From Thiothrix sp. UBA5583 (GTDB taxonomy: Bacteria; Pseudomonadota; Gammaproteobacteria; Thiotrichales; Thiotrichaceae), in assembly GCA_002425225.1 (NCBI GenBank), contig DILV01000003.1, forward strand, positions 1 through 64,000: 64,000 bases of DNA, in the 5' to 3' direction. Made by a program: the position numbers and the translations under genes. Shown piece after piece: positions 30,579-39,179 of the stretch (positions are counted from its first letter, which is position 1; every line of letters starts with the position of its first letter). The notes beneath the pieces are model-generated. The model was not told the origin of the DNA, did not search any database, and was given only the letters and a program-made list of their open reading frames with translations.

Positions 30579-30976
30579 TTGTCGTACCACTTGTGATAGG
30601 AACGGCGTTTGCCCGCCCGTTGGGTAATGACACCTTCGATGTGTTCAAGCCCGCTGATTTCGATACGCTGGTAGGCATCGTTAAGTGCCACCAGCCAGTG
30701 CTTGCCATCAATAATGCGCAACTGGCGGAAGATGTATTCGCTCTTGTCGTCGACCGCGAACACATACGCGCCGTCACGCACCACGCCGGTCGGGTCGATA
30801 ATGATGATACAGCCTTGGGCAAATTCCGGTTCCATGCTGTCGTCGATGACTTGCAGGGCATAGGGTTCGGCTTCGGCACAACTGCCAAGTTCGCCCATGC
30901 CGCCACTTTGCTTGAAATTGACGGGCTGCCCAAGGCTTTGCTTGAAAGTTTCAACGCTGATGCGGGTTTCGGACAT
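30575..30976 (-). CDS. S24/LexA-fold protein without DNA-binding domain
   Basis: A 133-residue protein made almost only of an S24 peptidase-like domain. The nucleophile-like serine sits in VIDDSMEPEF (S47), followed by GCIIIIDPTGVVRDGAYVFA. The position of the LexA-type catalytic lysine appears as arginine in YIFRQLRI (R84), so self-cleavage is doubtful. There is no helix-turn-helix, unlike LexA or phage repressors. It is coupled to the YffB-like gene and lies three bases after cysG. The role is unknown. Confidence 0.78.
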   Translation of the reverse strand: MSETRISVETFKQSLGQPVNFKQSGGMGELGSCAEAEPYALQVIDDSMEPEFAQGCIIIIDPTGVVRDGAYVFAVDDKSEYIFRQLRIIDGKHWLVALNDAYQRIEISGLEHIEGVITQRAGKRRSYHKWYDK

Positions 30977-30979
30977 GAT

Positions 30980-32410
30980 TTAACCCTCCACAGGGGTGTT
31001 GCGGCTGAATTCGCTGGCAACCACATGGCGCTGTGGTTCGTACCAGTGCAGTTTGTCATGCAGTTGCACCACTTCGCCGATAATGGTCAGGGTGGGGGCA
31101 CGTACCCCGCTGTCTTTCACCAGTTGCGGCAAAGTGGCAACCGTGCCGATGTGGACGCGCTGGTTACGGGTGGTTCCCTGTTCGACCAAGGCTGCCGGGG
31201 TGTTGCCGGAACGCCCGTATTCCTGCATTTTCTGGCTAATGACTTCGATGCCGGTCAGCCCCATGTAAAACACCACGGTCTGGTTGGGCTGGGCTAGTTG
31301 CGTCCAGTTAAGGTCAATCGTGCCGTCCTTCAGATGCCCGGTGGCAAAGGTGCAGGATTGCGCATAATCGCGGTGGGTGAGCGGGATACCTGCGTAGGAG
31401 GAGCAGCCGGAAGCGGCAGTGATGCCGGGCACAACCTGGAAGGGCACGCCGTTTTCCGCCAGCGTTTCGATTTCTTCGCCGCCACGCCCGAAGATGAACG
31501 GGTCGCCACCTTTGAGGCGTAGCACGCGCTTGCCTTGCTTGGCGAGTTCCACCAGCAGGTCGTTGATTTTGTCTTGTGGGACAGCGTGGTTGGCCTTTTC
31601 CTTGCCAACATAAATGCGTTCGGCATTCTGGTTAGCCATGTCCAAGATCGACTTGGATACTAGCCGGTCGTACACCATCACATCAGCCTGTTGCATCAGG
31701 CGCAGCGCCTTGAAGGTGAGCAAATCCGGGTCGCCGGGGCCTGCACCGACCAGGTAGACTTCGCCCATGGTCTGACCATTGGGATAACTGGCAAGCATAT
31801 CATCCAGCAGGCGGCGAGCGTCTTGCACATGACCGGCATACACCAGTTCGGCAAACGAGCCTTTTAGTGCCTGTTCCCAGAAAGCCTTACGCTGATTTTC
31901 CGGCAAACGCTGTTTCACGATGTCGCGGTATTCTTCGGTAATGCCTGCCAGCTCACCGCATTGGGAGGAAATCATGGTTTCCAGCCGCATCCGCAATTGC
32001 CGCGCCAGCACAGGTGATGCACCGCCGGTAGAAACCGCCACGATCACGGGGGAACGGTCAACCACAGAGGGTACGATGAAACTGCATAGTGCCTGATCAT
32101 CGACCACATTCACCGGAATATGACGGGCATTCGCTAGAGCGGCGACATGGGCATTGACCTTGGCATGGTTGGTGGCAGCAATGATCAGGAATTTCCCTTC
32201 CACATCACTGTCGGCAAATTCGCGGGCATGGTGGGTGACGTTCTGCCCACTGAGGGTATTACCCATTTCGGCGGTAATTTGCGGTGCTACCAGCGTGACA
32301 TGTGCACCTGCCCGTAGCAGGCTGTCTACCTTGCGTTCGGCGACCTTGCCGCCACCTACCACCAGGCAGGAACGCCCGTGCAAATCAAGAAAAATAGGAA
32401 AACGATCCAT
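30980..32410 (-). CDS. cysG: Siroheme synthase (trifunctional)
   Basis: Makes siroheme from uroporphyrinogen III for sulfite and nitrite reductases. The 476 residues fuse an N-terminal precorrin-2 dehydrogenase/ferrochelatase half (CLVVGGGKVAERKV, SFIVPSVVDRSPVIVA) to a C-terminal uroporphyrinogen-III methyltransferase (VYLVGAGPGDPDLLT, LKGGDPFIFGRGGEE, VPGITAASG). Length fits E. coli CysG (457). A palindromic repeat separates it from the upstream gene on the same strand. Confidence 0.97.
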   Translation of the reverse strand: MDRFPIFLDLHGRSCLVVGGGKVAERKVDSLLRAGAHVTLVAPQITAEMGNTLSGQNVTHHAREFADSDVEGKFLIIAATNHAKVNAHVAALANARHIPVNVVDDQALCSFIVPSVVDRSPVIVAVSTGGASPVLARQLRMRLETMISSQCGELAGITEEYRDIVKQRLPENQRKAFWEQALKGSFAELVYAGHVQDARRLLDDMLASYPNGQTMGEVYLVGAGPGDPDLLTFKALRLMQQADVMVYDRLVSKSILDMANQNAERIYVGKEKANHAVPQDKINDLLVELAKQGKRVLRLKGGDPFIFGRGGEEIETLAENGVPFQVVPGITAASGCSSYAGIPLTHRDYAQSCTFATGHLKDGTIDLNWTQLAQPNQTVVFYMGLTGIEVISQKMQEYGRSGNTPAALVEQGTTRNQRVHIGTVATLPQLVKDSGVRAPTLTIIGEVVQLHDKLHWYEPQRHVVASEFSRNTPVEG

Positions 32411-32434
32411 TAATCACCTAAATTATCTTCAATT

Positions 32435-32533
32435 ACCCCTCACCCCCCAGCCCCCTCTCCCTCAAGGGGCGAGGGGGAGTAAAGAGGGTTTTTGCCCCTC
32501 TCCCCTTGAGGGAGAGGGGTTGGGGTGAGGGGT
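32435..32533. repeat. Palindromic dispersed repeat, copy 2
   Basis: A 99-base copy of the element at 3489-3590. The ends ACCCCTCACC (32435-32444) and GGTGAGGGGT (32524-32533) are identical to copy 1. About 40 bases of the right half (32496-32535) match copy 1 exactly, while the left half differs and is shorter. It lies between two minus-strand genes, and its hairpins could protect or terminate a transcript. Confidence 0.85.
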
Positions 32534-32536
32534 AAA

Positions 32537-32986
32537 TCACTGCCGTTTGGGGCGGCTTTCGTAGTGGACAACGCCCTTGACCAGCTCGCCATACGGGAAA
32601 CCGGCAATGTTAGCGTATTTTGACAAGGCGATGTTGACCAATTCGTCGATGTCCTGCACGGTTTTCTCGCCTGCCCGTGCCGGAAACAGCAGCAGTTGCA
32701 AGGCCAGTGTGCCACCTGCTTGCACCTTCAGTTCCTTGTTGTGGGGCAAGGGGCCGTCGATGAAGGTTTCACGCAGGGCAAAGCGGGATTTTTCGCGCAG
32801 GGTATTGAGGAATTCCGTGCAGTTGGCAAGACTAGTGGCTGACAGGCAACCCACCCCTTCGCGGGTCGCCAGCAGGAACCGCTCCTTGCGGCTGCAATCA
32901 CAGCGACGGTTGTTCAAGGCTTTCTCGAATACGCAGCGCTGGGTGTTGATTTCCCGGTAAACGGCGCGGAACTGGTCTTCATCCAT
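32537..32986 (-). CDS. Conserved-looking cysteine-containing protein, unknown
   Basis: The 149-residue product has no signal or membrane segment. Five cysteines lie in its first 60 residues: C18, C29, C31, C47 and C56, in REINTQRCVFEKALNNRRCD and GVGCLSATSLANC. The second half is hydrophobic and regular (LKVQAGGTLALQLLL). I do not recognise a family; a metal or Fe-S site in the N-terminal half is possible. It lies 19 bases after the 78-residue gene on the same strand, so the two form a likely pair, upstream of cysG. Confidence 0.72.
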   Translation of the reverse strand: MDEDQFRAVYREINTQRCVFEKALNNRRCDCSRKERFLLATREGVGCLSATSLANCTEFLNTLREKSRFALRETFIDGPLPHNKELKVQAGGTLALQLLLFPARAGEKTVQDIDELVNIALSKYANIAGFPYGELVKGVVHYESRPKRQ

Positions 32987-33005
32987 ACGTCAAACGGACT
33001 CGCTA

Positions 33006-33242
33006 TTATTTTTCCCATTCCATCAGGATGGGTTTTTCACGGTGTTCCAGCAGACGCTCTTCAGCCTCCAATTGGCTGGCGGCAAGAATCAGCTTGTAAG
33101 TGGCTCTGTCAGCGGGTTCCTGTTGCGCCCGTAGGTTACGCGCGACTTCGCGGGCTTCCTTGTAGGTTTCGCAGGTTTGCTGCAAGTCCAGATTTTTGAT
33201 CAACTGGGTTGGTTGGGTAATGCGGAAAACGTAGTAGGGCAT
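33006..33242 (-). CDS. Small protein of unknown function
   Basis: A 78-residue soluble, charged protein starting MPYYVFRITQPTQLIKNLDL. It has a strand-helix pattern with no known motif (KEAREVARNLRAQQ helix, then LEAEERLLEHREKP). It starts a two-gene unit with the Cys-containing protein downstream. Coding is supported by its length, a reasonable composition and tight spacing, but no function can be given. Confidence 0.65.
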   Translation of the reverse strand: MPYYVFRITQPTQLIKNLDLQQTCETYKEAREVARNLRAQQEPADRATYKLILAASQLEAEERLLEHREKPILMEWEK

Positions 33243-33408
33243 GTGTTCTACCTGTCACAAAACAAGAACGGCAAAGGGGTTATTTCCCCATGAATGCGTC
33301 AAGATTATCGGGCACGGTGGGTAAATGCCAATAGTACGGATGGGGTGGTGGAAATAACCGGGCAACTGTTATTCTTGGGCATTCATCAACAAACACAAGG
33401 CGAGTGCC

Positions 33409-34587
33409 ATGAGTGCCAGACTTCCCGTGATTGCCAGTGATGCAGCCTTGCACCAGCAAATGCAGGCATGGCGGCGTGACATCCATCAGCATCCTGAAAC
33501 GGCTTATGAAGAATTCCGCACCAGCAAGGTGGTGGCAGAACGTTTGCGCGAGTTTGGGCTGGAAGTCCATACGGATATTGGTGGTACAGGTGTGGTTGGA
33601 GTATTGCGTGGCAAATACGCCGGTGACAGGCATGTTGGTCTGCGGGCCGACATGGATGCCTTGCCCCTGACCGAACTGAATACCTTTGCCCATGCTTCCT
33701 GTCATCATGGCAAAATGCATGGTTGCGGGCATGATGGGCACACCACCATGTTGTTGGGGGCGGCGGCAGCGTTGGCAGAAAACCCGGAATTTGCCGGGGC
33801 AGTGTATTTCATCTTCCAGCCTGCCGAAGAAGCATGGGCAGGGGCGAAACGCATGATTGAGGAAGGGCTGTTTACCCGCTTCCCGATAGAGGAAGTGTAC
33901 GGGATGCACAACTGGCCGGGGATTCCGACAGGGCATTTTGCGGTACATCCAGGCGCAGTGATGGCTTCCACTGATTCGTTTGACATTGAAATTACCGGTA
34001 GGGGTGGTCATGCGGCGATGCCGGATACCCTGACCGACCCGGTGCTGGTTGCCGGGCACATCATTACCAGCGTGCAAAGCATTGTTGCCCGTAACCTGCG
34101 CCCGGTAGACAGTGGTGTGGTCAGTATCACCCGCATGATTGGCGGGAGTGCGTATAACGTCGTGCCGGAATCCGTTACCTTGCACGGTACAATCCGCACA
34201 CTGGCAGAGGCACAACGCACACTGATCAGGCAGCGCCTGCAAACCCTGGTGGAACACACCGCGCAGGCATTTGGGGCAACTGCTGTGGTCAAGTTTACGC
34301 CTGGTTATCCTGCGACTATCAACCGTCCAGCGAATGCACAGACCTGTTATCAGGTGGCGGTGGAACTGGTGGGCGAAGCCTGTGTAGAGTGGAATCCACC
34401 GCCAAGCATGGGGGCTGAAGATTTCGCCTACATGCTCCAGCAGCGTCCGGGGGCTTATATCTGGATTGGCAACGGCGATGCGCAGGAAAGCCGTCCGTTG
34501 CATAATCCGCATTACGATTTCAATGACAGGATTTTGCCGTTGGGAGCCAGTTACTGGGTGCGGCTGGTACAAAACTTGTGTAGCTGA
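33409..34587 (+). CDS. M20 family amidohydrolase (hippurate hydrolase-like)
   Basis: Cytoplasmic metallohydrolase of 392 residues, related to N-acyl-amino-acid and indole-3-acetyl-amino-acid hydrolases. Metal ligands are visible in HGCGHDGHT, IFQPAEEAWAG and GMHNWPGIP; the first catalytic region is LRADMDALPL. The late MGAEDFAYML segment supplies the last part of the site. The natural substrate cannot be set. AAGGCGAG lies before ATG 33409. Only 15 bases separate it from the helicase gene, so they are probably cotranscribed. Confidence 0.92.
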   Translation: MSARLPVIASDAALHQQMQAWRRDIHQHPETAYEEFRTSKVVAERLREFGLEVHTDIGGTGVVGVLRGKYAGDRHVGLRADMDALPLTELNTFAHASCHHGKMHGCGHDGHTTMLLGAAAALAENPEFAGAVYFIFQPAEEAWAGAKRMIEEGLFTRFPIEEVYGMHNWPGIPTGHFAVHPGAVMASTDSFDIEITGRGGHAAMPDTLTDPVLVAGHIITSVQSIVARNLRPVDSGVVSITRMIGGSAYNVVPESVTLHGTIRTLAEAQRTLIRQRLQTLVEHTAQAFGATAVVKFTPGYPATINRPANAQTCYQVAVELVGEACVEWNPPPSMGAEDFAYMLQQRPGAYIWIGNGDAQESRPLHNPHYDFNDRILPLGASYWVRLVQNLCS

Positions 34588-34602
34588 ACAACCTGGAGAA
34601 TC

Positions 34603-37476
34603 ATGCAAGTCCTCCTGTATAACGAACTGAATCCTGACAAGATCAGCGGCTTTGCCAAATGGCGGGCTTTCATGGAAGCAGGTGATCTCAAGTCAGCCGA
34701 TGTCAAAAAGATTGGTGACAACCTTTACCGCGCTCGTCTCAATCGCAGTGATCGTCTGTTGCTGGCTTTTTACAGCCATGCAGGGGAACGTTATGCGCTG
34801 GTGCTGGAATACCTGAAAAGCCACGACTATGCCGGTTCCCGTTTCCTCAGTCACGGCGTAACGGTGGATGAAGACAAAATACCGCCGCTGACACAGTTGC
34901 CGGAAGACGTGCCTGCACTGGCGTATGTCAATCCGCAACATCCGCATTTTAACCTGCTGGACAAGATCATTTCGTTTGACGACACCCAGCAGGCTGTTTT
35001 CAGCCTCAAGCCACCCCTGATCATTATTGGTTCGGCAGGCAGTGGCAAAACGGCCCTGACGCTGGAAAAGCTCAAGGCGTGTGCTGGTGACGTGTTGTAC
35101 GTCACGCTCTCGGCTTATCTGGTCAAAAACGCCCGCGATCTCTATTACGCACACCAGTATGAAAACCCGCAACAGGTGGTCGATTTCTTTTCTTTTCAGG
35201 AGTTTCTGGAAAGCATTCAGGTTCCTTATGGCAAGCCAGTAACATTCCGTGAGTTTGCCGCCTGGTTCAGCCGTTTGCCACGCCCCGGCATCAGGGATGC
35301 CCACAAGCTGTTTGAGGAGTTCCGGGGGGTACTGACTGGCCCTTCGGTAGAGTCAGCCTGGCTGACACAGGAAGAATACCTTGGCCTTGGGGTCAAACAG
35401 TCCATTTTTCTGGAAGAAGAGCGTCCGCTGGTTTACGACATTTTCAGCCGTTATCTGGCATTTTTGCAGCATAATCACCTGTATGACAGCAATATCCTGA
35501 GCCACAACTATTTGGAGCGGATTACGCCACGCTACGATTTTGTGGTGGTGGATGAAGTACAGGATTTAACCAATATCCAGTTGTTCCTGATCCTCAAATC
35601 CTTGCGTAATCCGGTACATTTTCTGTTGTGTGGTGATTCCAACCAGATTGTTCATCCCAATTTCTTTTCATGGAGCAAGGTCAAAAGCCTGTTTTATACC
35701 CATGATGAGTGGGATGAAGCAGGTTTGATCCAGATCCTGCGTACCAATTACCGTAATTCCCCGCAGGTAACGGCCGTTGCCAACCGCTTGCTGTTGCTGA
35801 AAAATGCCCGGTTTGGCTCTACCGACCGGGAAAGCAGCTATCTGGTGCAAAGCAATGGGCATGTGCAGGGCAGTGTGCTGTTTTTGCAGGATAAGGAGAA
35901 TATCCGTCGGGAATTGGACAGCAAAACCCACGCCTCCACCCGTTTTGCGGTGGTGGTGATGCATGACTGGCAAAAGCAGCCTGCCAGTCAGCATTTCAGG
36001 ACACCACTGGTGTTTTCGGTACAGGAAGCCAAAGGGCTGGAATACGAAAACATCATTCTTTACAACTTCCTCAGTGATGAAAGCAAGCGTTTCCGCGAAA
36101 TCAGCGAGGGTGTCAGTCATGAGGATGTGCAGCAGCAGGAACTGAAATACGCTCGCGCCAAAAGCAAAACCGACAAATCGCTGGAAACCTACAAGTTTTA
36201 CATCAATTCACTGTATGTGGCGCTGACCCGTGCAGTACGCAACCTGTACTGGATTGAAGCTGAACCCAGACAACGCCTGCTGGATTTGCTCGGTTTGCAG
36301 GATGCGCAGGCAAGTCTGGATCTGGATGCCCAGGGATCCAGTCTGGATGAATGGCAACGTGAAGCCCACAAACTGGAGTTGCAAGGCAAACAGGAACAGG
36401 CTGAACGCATCCGCCGCGAAATTCTTCAACAGCAAGTACCAGACTGGGATGTATATGCCGGTGAAACACTCGACAAGCTGTATAACCAGGCCATGACGGG
36501 TGACAAGAAAGCCAGGCTGGCTCTATTTGAATACGCGCTGGTGTATGAAGACCGCCGTTTCCTGCATGACCTTGCCGTGCGTGATTTCAAACCGGCGCGG
36601 CATCCTGCCAATGGCCTCAAGCAGCTCCAGCAGAAATATTACCTGCCATACCAGAGCAAGCATCCGGTTGTGTTGCGCAACCAGTTCAAACGCTTCGGGG
36701 TGGATTTTCGTAATCCGTTCAACCAGACGCCGTTGATGGTGGCGGCATGGCTGGGCAACACAGGGCTAGTGGCTGAACTGGCGGAGCAGGGGGCGGATAC
36801 GGAAAGCGTTGACAATAACGGTTTGACCGCTTTCCAGATTGCACTGAACCAAGCCAGCAAGGACAACAAATATGCCCGTCAGTATCTGGCAGCCATTTAC
36901 CAGCAACTGGAACCGGCTAGCCTGAGTATCCAGATTGATGCGAAATTACTCAAGCTGGATAGCAGCAGCATGGAGTTTTTCCTGCTGAACCTGATGATAG
37001 GGCTGTTTTACCGGGTATTGCCTATCAACATGATGCGTTGCGGGGCGTTTTCGGCGCAGACCTTGCAGGACGCCATCAACCATTTTCCGTCTGAGGTGTT
37101 GCCGGAAAAGCGCAAACAGCGGGCATATATTTCCAGCATCCTGTCAAAGAACGAGATGTATGGTAAAGACCGTTACAACCGCAAGCTGTTTTACCGGGTC
37201 AAGCAGGGGCACTACCTGTTCAACCCGACCTTGATGCTAAGGATTCAGGGGGAATGGCTCAATGTCTACAATTTGCTGGATATTGACCGGCTGGTGTACC
37301 TGCCAGCCAATACTCCAGCCTGGTGGGATAACCGGGAGCAGGCTTTCTATGATGATGTGCTGAACCGGGGGCGAGAGCAGGTCAAGAACCAGTTGCAACA
37401 GGTACGGAGTGAGATGCTGCAACAGGCGGTATCCATGTTGGAAGAGTTGTGCAAACAGCAGTTGAAACAGTTGTAG
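34603..37476 (+). CDS. UvrD-like helicase with RelE-like N-terminus and ankyrin segment
   Basis: A 957-residue protein with an SF1 helicase core: Walker A GSAGSGKT (143-150), VVDEVQDLT (315-323), LLCGDSNQIV (341-350), LRTNYRNSP (379-387), VQEAKGLEYENII (473-485) and YVALTRAVRNLYW (538-550). Residues 1-80 (ARLNRSDRLLLAFY, VLEYLKSHDY) look like a ParE/RelE-type fold, which is tentative. Residues 707-750 hold one clear ankyrin repeat (NQTPLMVAAWLGNTGLVAEL). The C-terminal 200 residues are unrecognised. The ankyrin-helicase combination recalls TRANK1-like proteins. GGAG precedes ATG 34603. A role in nucleic-acid surveillance or phage defence is only inference. Confidence 0.85.
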   Translation: MQVLLYNELNPDKISGFAKWRAFMEAGDLKSADVKKIGDNLYRARLNRSDRLLLAFYSHAGERYALVLEYLKSHDYAGSRFLSHGVTVDEDKIPPLTQLPEDVPALAYVNPQHPHFNLLDKIISFDDTQQAVFSLKPPLIIIGSAGSGKTALTLEKLKACAGDVLYVTLSAYLVKNARDLYYAHQYENPQQVVDFFSFQEFLESIQVPYGKPVTFREFAAWFSRLPRPGIRDAHKLFEEFRGVLTGPSVESAWLTQEEYLGLGVKQSIFLEEERPLVYDIFSRYLAFLQHNHLYDSNILSHNYLERITPRYDFVVVDEVQDLTNIQLFLILKSLRNPVHFLLCGDSNQIVHPNFFSWSKVKSLFYTHDEWDEAGLIQILRTNYRNSPQVTAVANRLLLLKNARFGSTDRESSYLVQSNGHVQGSVLFLQDKENIRRELDSKTHASTRFAVVVMHDWQKQPASQHFRTPLVFSVQEAKGLEYENIILYNFLSDESKRFREISEGVSHEDVQQQELKYARAKSKTDKSLETYKFYINSLYVALTRAVRNLYWIEAEPRQRLLDLLGLQDAQASLDLDAQGSSLDEWQREAHKLELQGKQEQAERIRREILQQQVPDWDVYAGETLDKLYNQAMTGDKKARLALFEYALVYEDRRFLHDLAVRDFKPARHPANGLKQLQQKYYLPYQSKHPVVLRNQFKRFGVDFRNPFNQTPLMVAAWLGNTGLVAELAEQGADTESVDNNGLTAFQIALNQASKDNKYARQYLAAIYQQLEPASLSIQIDAKLLKLDSSSMEFFLLNLMIGLFYRVLPINMMRCGAFSAQTLQDAINHFPSEVLPEKRKQRAYISSILSKNEMYGKDRYNRKLFYRVKQGHYLFNPTLMLRIQGEWLNVYNLLDIDRLVYLPANTPAWWDNREQAFYDDVLNRGREQVKNQLQQVRSEMLQQAVSMLEELCKQQLKQL

Positions 37477-37600
37477 GCAGGCTGTTTTCCCTTGGACAGG
37501 CAGTAGTAAGTAGTAAAAAGAAAAGCGTGCCATGAAAACAGCAGCCAAACAGGGCAAGAAACGCTAAGCTTCAGGTGTAGCTATTAGGGTGGGGTGTGTC

Positions 37601-37888
37601 ATGTTGTTATGGGTTAATACGGTTATCAGCCTGTTGGGTATTGTTTTGGGAATATTTGTCGCATCAGGCAGTGCCATCAGTATTGCCAATATGCAGGTGT
37701 CATGGGCTGCGTGGTTAATGGTTGCTGCGTTTGGCATTCCGGTGGCATTTGGTCTTTCCGGCATAGGGGCGTGGCTGGTTCACTGGTTCGGTGCGTCGCA
37801 CTTGGTAATTTATTTGGTGGCATTTCCGTGGGTTTATTTTGTGCTTTTCATCGCAGCAATGCTGGCGACGTTTAAGTTCTTGGCTTAG
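37601..37888 (+). CDS. Small membrane protein of unknown function
   Basis: A 95-residue hydrophobic protein with three predicted membrane helices (about 5-22, 29-55 and 64-90). No known motif was seen. ATG 37601 was chosen, with GGTGGGG upstream; a GTG four codons earlier is possible. It lies 124 bases past the helicase gene. Coding is inferred from the long hydrophobic pattern. Confidence 0.6.
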   Translation: MLLWVNTVISLLGIVLGIFVASGSAISIANMQVSWAAWLMVAAFGIPVAFGLSGIGAWLVHWFGASHLVIYLVAFPWVYFVLFIAAMLATFKFLA

Positions 37889-37921
37889 CGTGCGTATTAC
37901 CCTGTGGAAAAACGCTGGACA

Positions 37922-37951
37922 TTGGGAAGGCGTTTCTTTTCATAGTATGAT
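37922..37951 (+). promoter_or_regulatory. Possible promoter of the aminotransferase gene
   Basis: TTGGGA (37922-37927) and TATGAT (37946-37951) are 18 bases apart, 33 bases before ATG 37985. Confidence 0.4.
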
Positions 37952-37984
37952 TCCCCGCCTTATTGGACACCACAGAGAATACTC

Positions 37985-39169
37985 ATGACGACAAAAACTT
38001 TTCACCCGCCTGTTCGTACCCTGATGGGGCCGGGGCCATCCGATGTCAGCCCGCGCGTACTGGAGGCGATGGCTCGCCCCACCATCGGGCATCTTGACCC
38101 GGTATTCGTCACCATGATGGATGAGGTCAAGGAAATGCTGCAATACGCCTTCCAGACCCGGAATGACCTGACCATGCCGGTATCTGCTCCCGGCTCGGCA
38201 GGCATGGAAACCTGTTTCGTCAATCTGGTTGAACCCGGTGACAAGGTGATTGTCTGTCAGAATGGTGTATTCGGCGGGCGCATGAAAGAGAATGTCGAGC
38301 GTTGTGGTGCAACTCCGGTCATGGTGATGGACGACTGGGGCAAGCCGGTTGACCCCAACAAGCTGGAAGATACCCTGAAAACCCACCCGGATGCTAAAGT
38401 GGTGGCATTCGTACACGCAGAAACCTCCACAGGGGCACAATCCGATGCCAAAACCTTGGTGCAACTGGCACACCAGCATGACTGCCTGACCATCGTCGAT
38501 GCTGTTACCTCACTGGGTGGTTCGCCGCTCAAGGTGGATGAGTGGGCAATCGACGCCATTTATTCCGGCACACAAAAATGCCTGTCGTGTGTCCCCGGCA
38601 TTTCCCCGGTCAGTTTCAGCCCACGCGCAGTGGAGCACATCAAAAACCGCCGGAGCAAGGTACAAAGCTGGTTCATGGACATGAATCTGGTGATGGGCTA
38701 CTGGGGGGGCGGCACGAAACGTGCCTATCATCACACCGCCCCGATCAATACCCTGTATGCATTTCATGAATCCCTCGTCATGTTACAGGAAGAAGGGCTG
38801 GAAAATGCCTGGGCACGTCATGCCCGTAACCATCAGGCACTGAAAGCCGGAATCGAAGCAATGGGTTTGCAGTTCGTGGTGGATGAAGCCTATCGTCTTC
38901 CACAACTGAATTCCGTTACCGTGCCAGCGGGAGTGGATGAAGCGGCAGTACGGGCGGAATTGCTCAACCGTTACAGTCTTGAAATCGGTGCAGGTCTGGG
39001 CGCGTTGGCGGGCAAGATCTGGCGCATTGGTCTAATGGGTTTTGCCAGCAACCAGAAAAACGTATTGAACTGTCTGGGCGCATTGGATGCGGTATTGTCT
39101 GATATGCAGGCTCCTATTCATTCCAGCATGGCAGTACGGGCTGCCAAAGCGGCATTCGACGCAGCCTGA
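37985..39169 (+). CDS. Serine--glyoxylate / alanine--glyoxylate aminotransferase
   Basis: PLP enzyme of 394 residues in fold class I/V that moves an amino group from serine or alanine to glyoxylate. The PLP lysine is in SGTQKCLS, the cofactor-binding aspartate in TIVDAVTSLGG, and the N-terminal LMGPGPSDVSPRVL is typical of the family. With serine as donor it makes hydroxypyruvate, the substrate of hydroxypyruvate reductases; a damaged-looking member of that family lies at 40560. Serine-cycle or photorespiration-like glyoxylate handling is plausible but not proven. Confidence 0.9.
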   Translation: MTTKTFHPPVRTLMGPGPSDVSPRVLEAMARPTIGHLDPVFVTMMDEVKEMLQYAFQTRNDLTMPVSAPGSAGMETCFVNLVEPGDKVIVCQNGVFGGRMKENVERCGATPVMVMDDWGKPVDPNKLEDTLKTHPDAKVVAFVHAETSTGAQSDAKTLVQLAHQHDCLTIVDAVTSLGGSPLKVDEWAIDAIYSGTQKCLSCVPGISPVSFSPRAVEHIKNRRSKVQSWFMDMNLVMGYWGGGTKRAYHHTAPINTLYAFHESLVMLQEEGLENAWARHARNHQALKAGIEAMGLQFVVDEAYRLPQLNSVTVPAGVDEAAVRAELLNRYSLEIGAGLGALAGKIWRIGLMGFASNQKNVLNCLGALDAVLSDMQAPIHSSMAVRAAKAAFDAA

Positions 39170-39179
39170 TGGTGTTTCT

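Noticed and set aside
33280..34608. 442-residue minus-strand frame
   Set aside because: It lies antisense to the M20 gene, has His/Cys-rich unusual composition and no motif.
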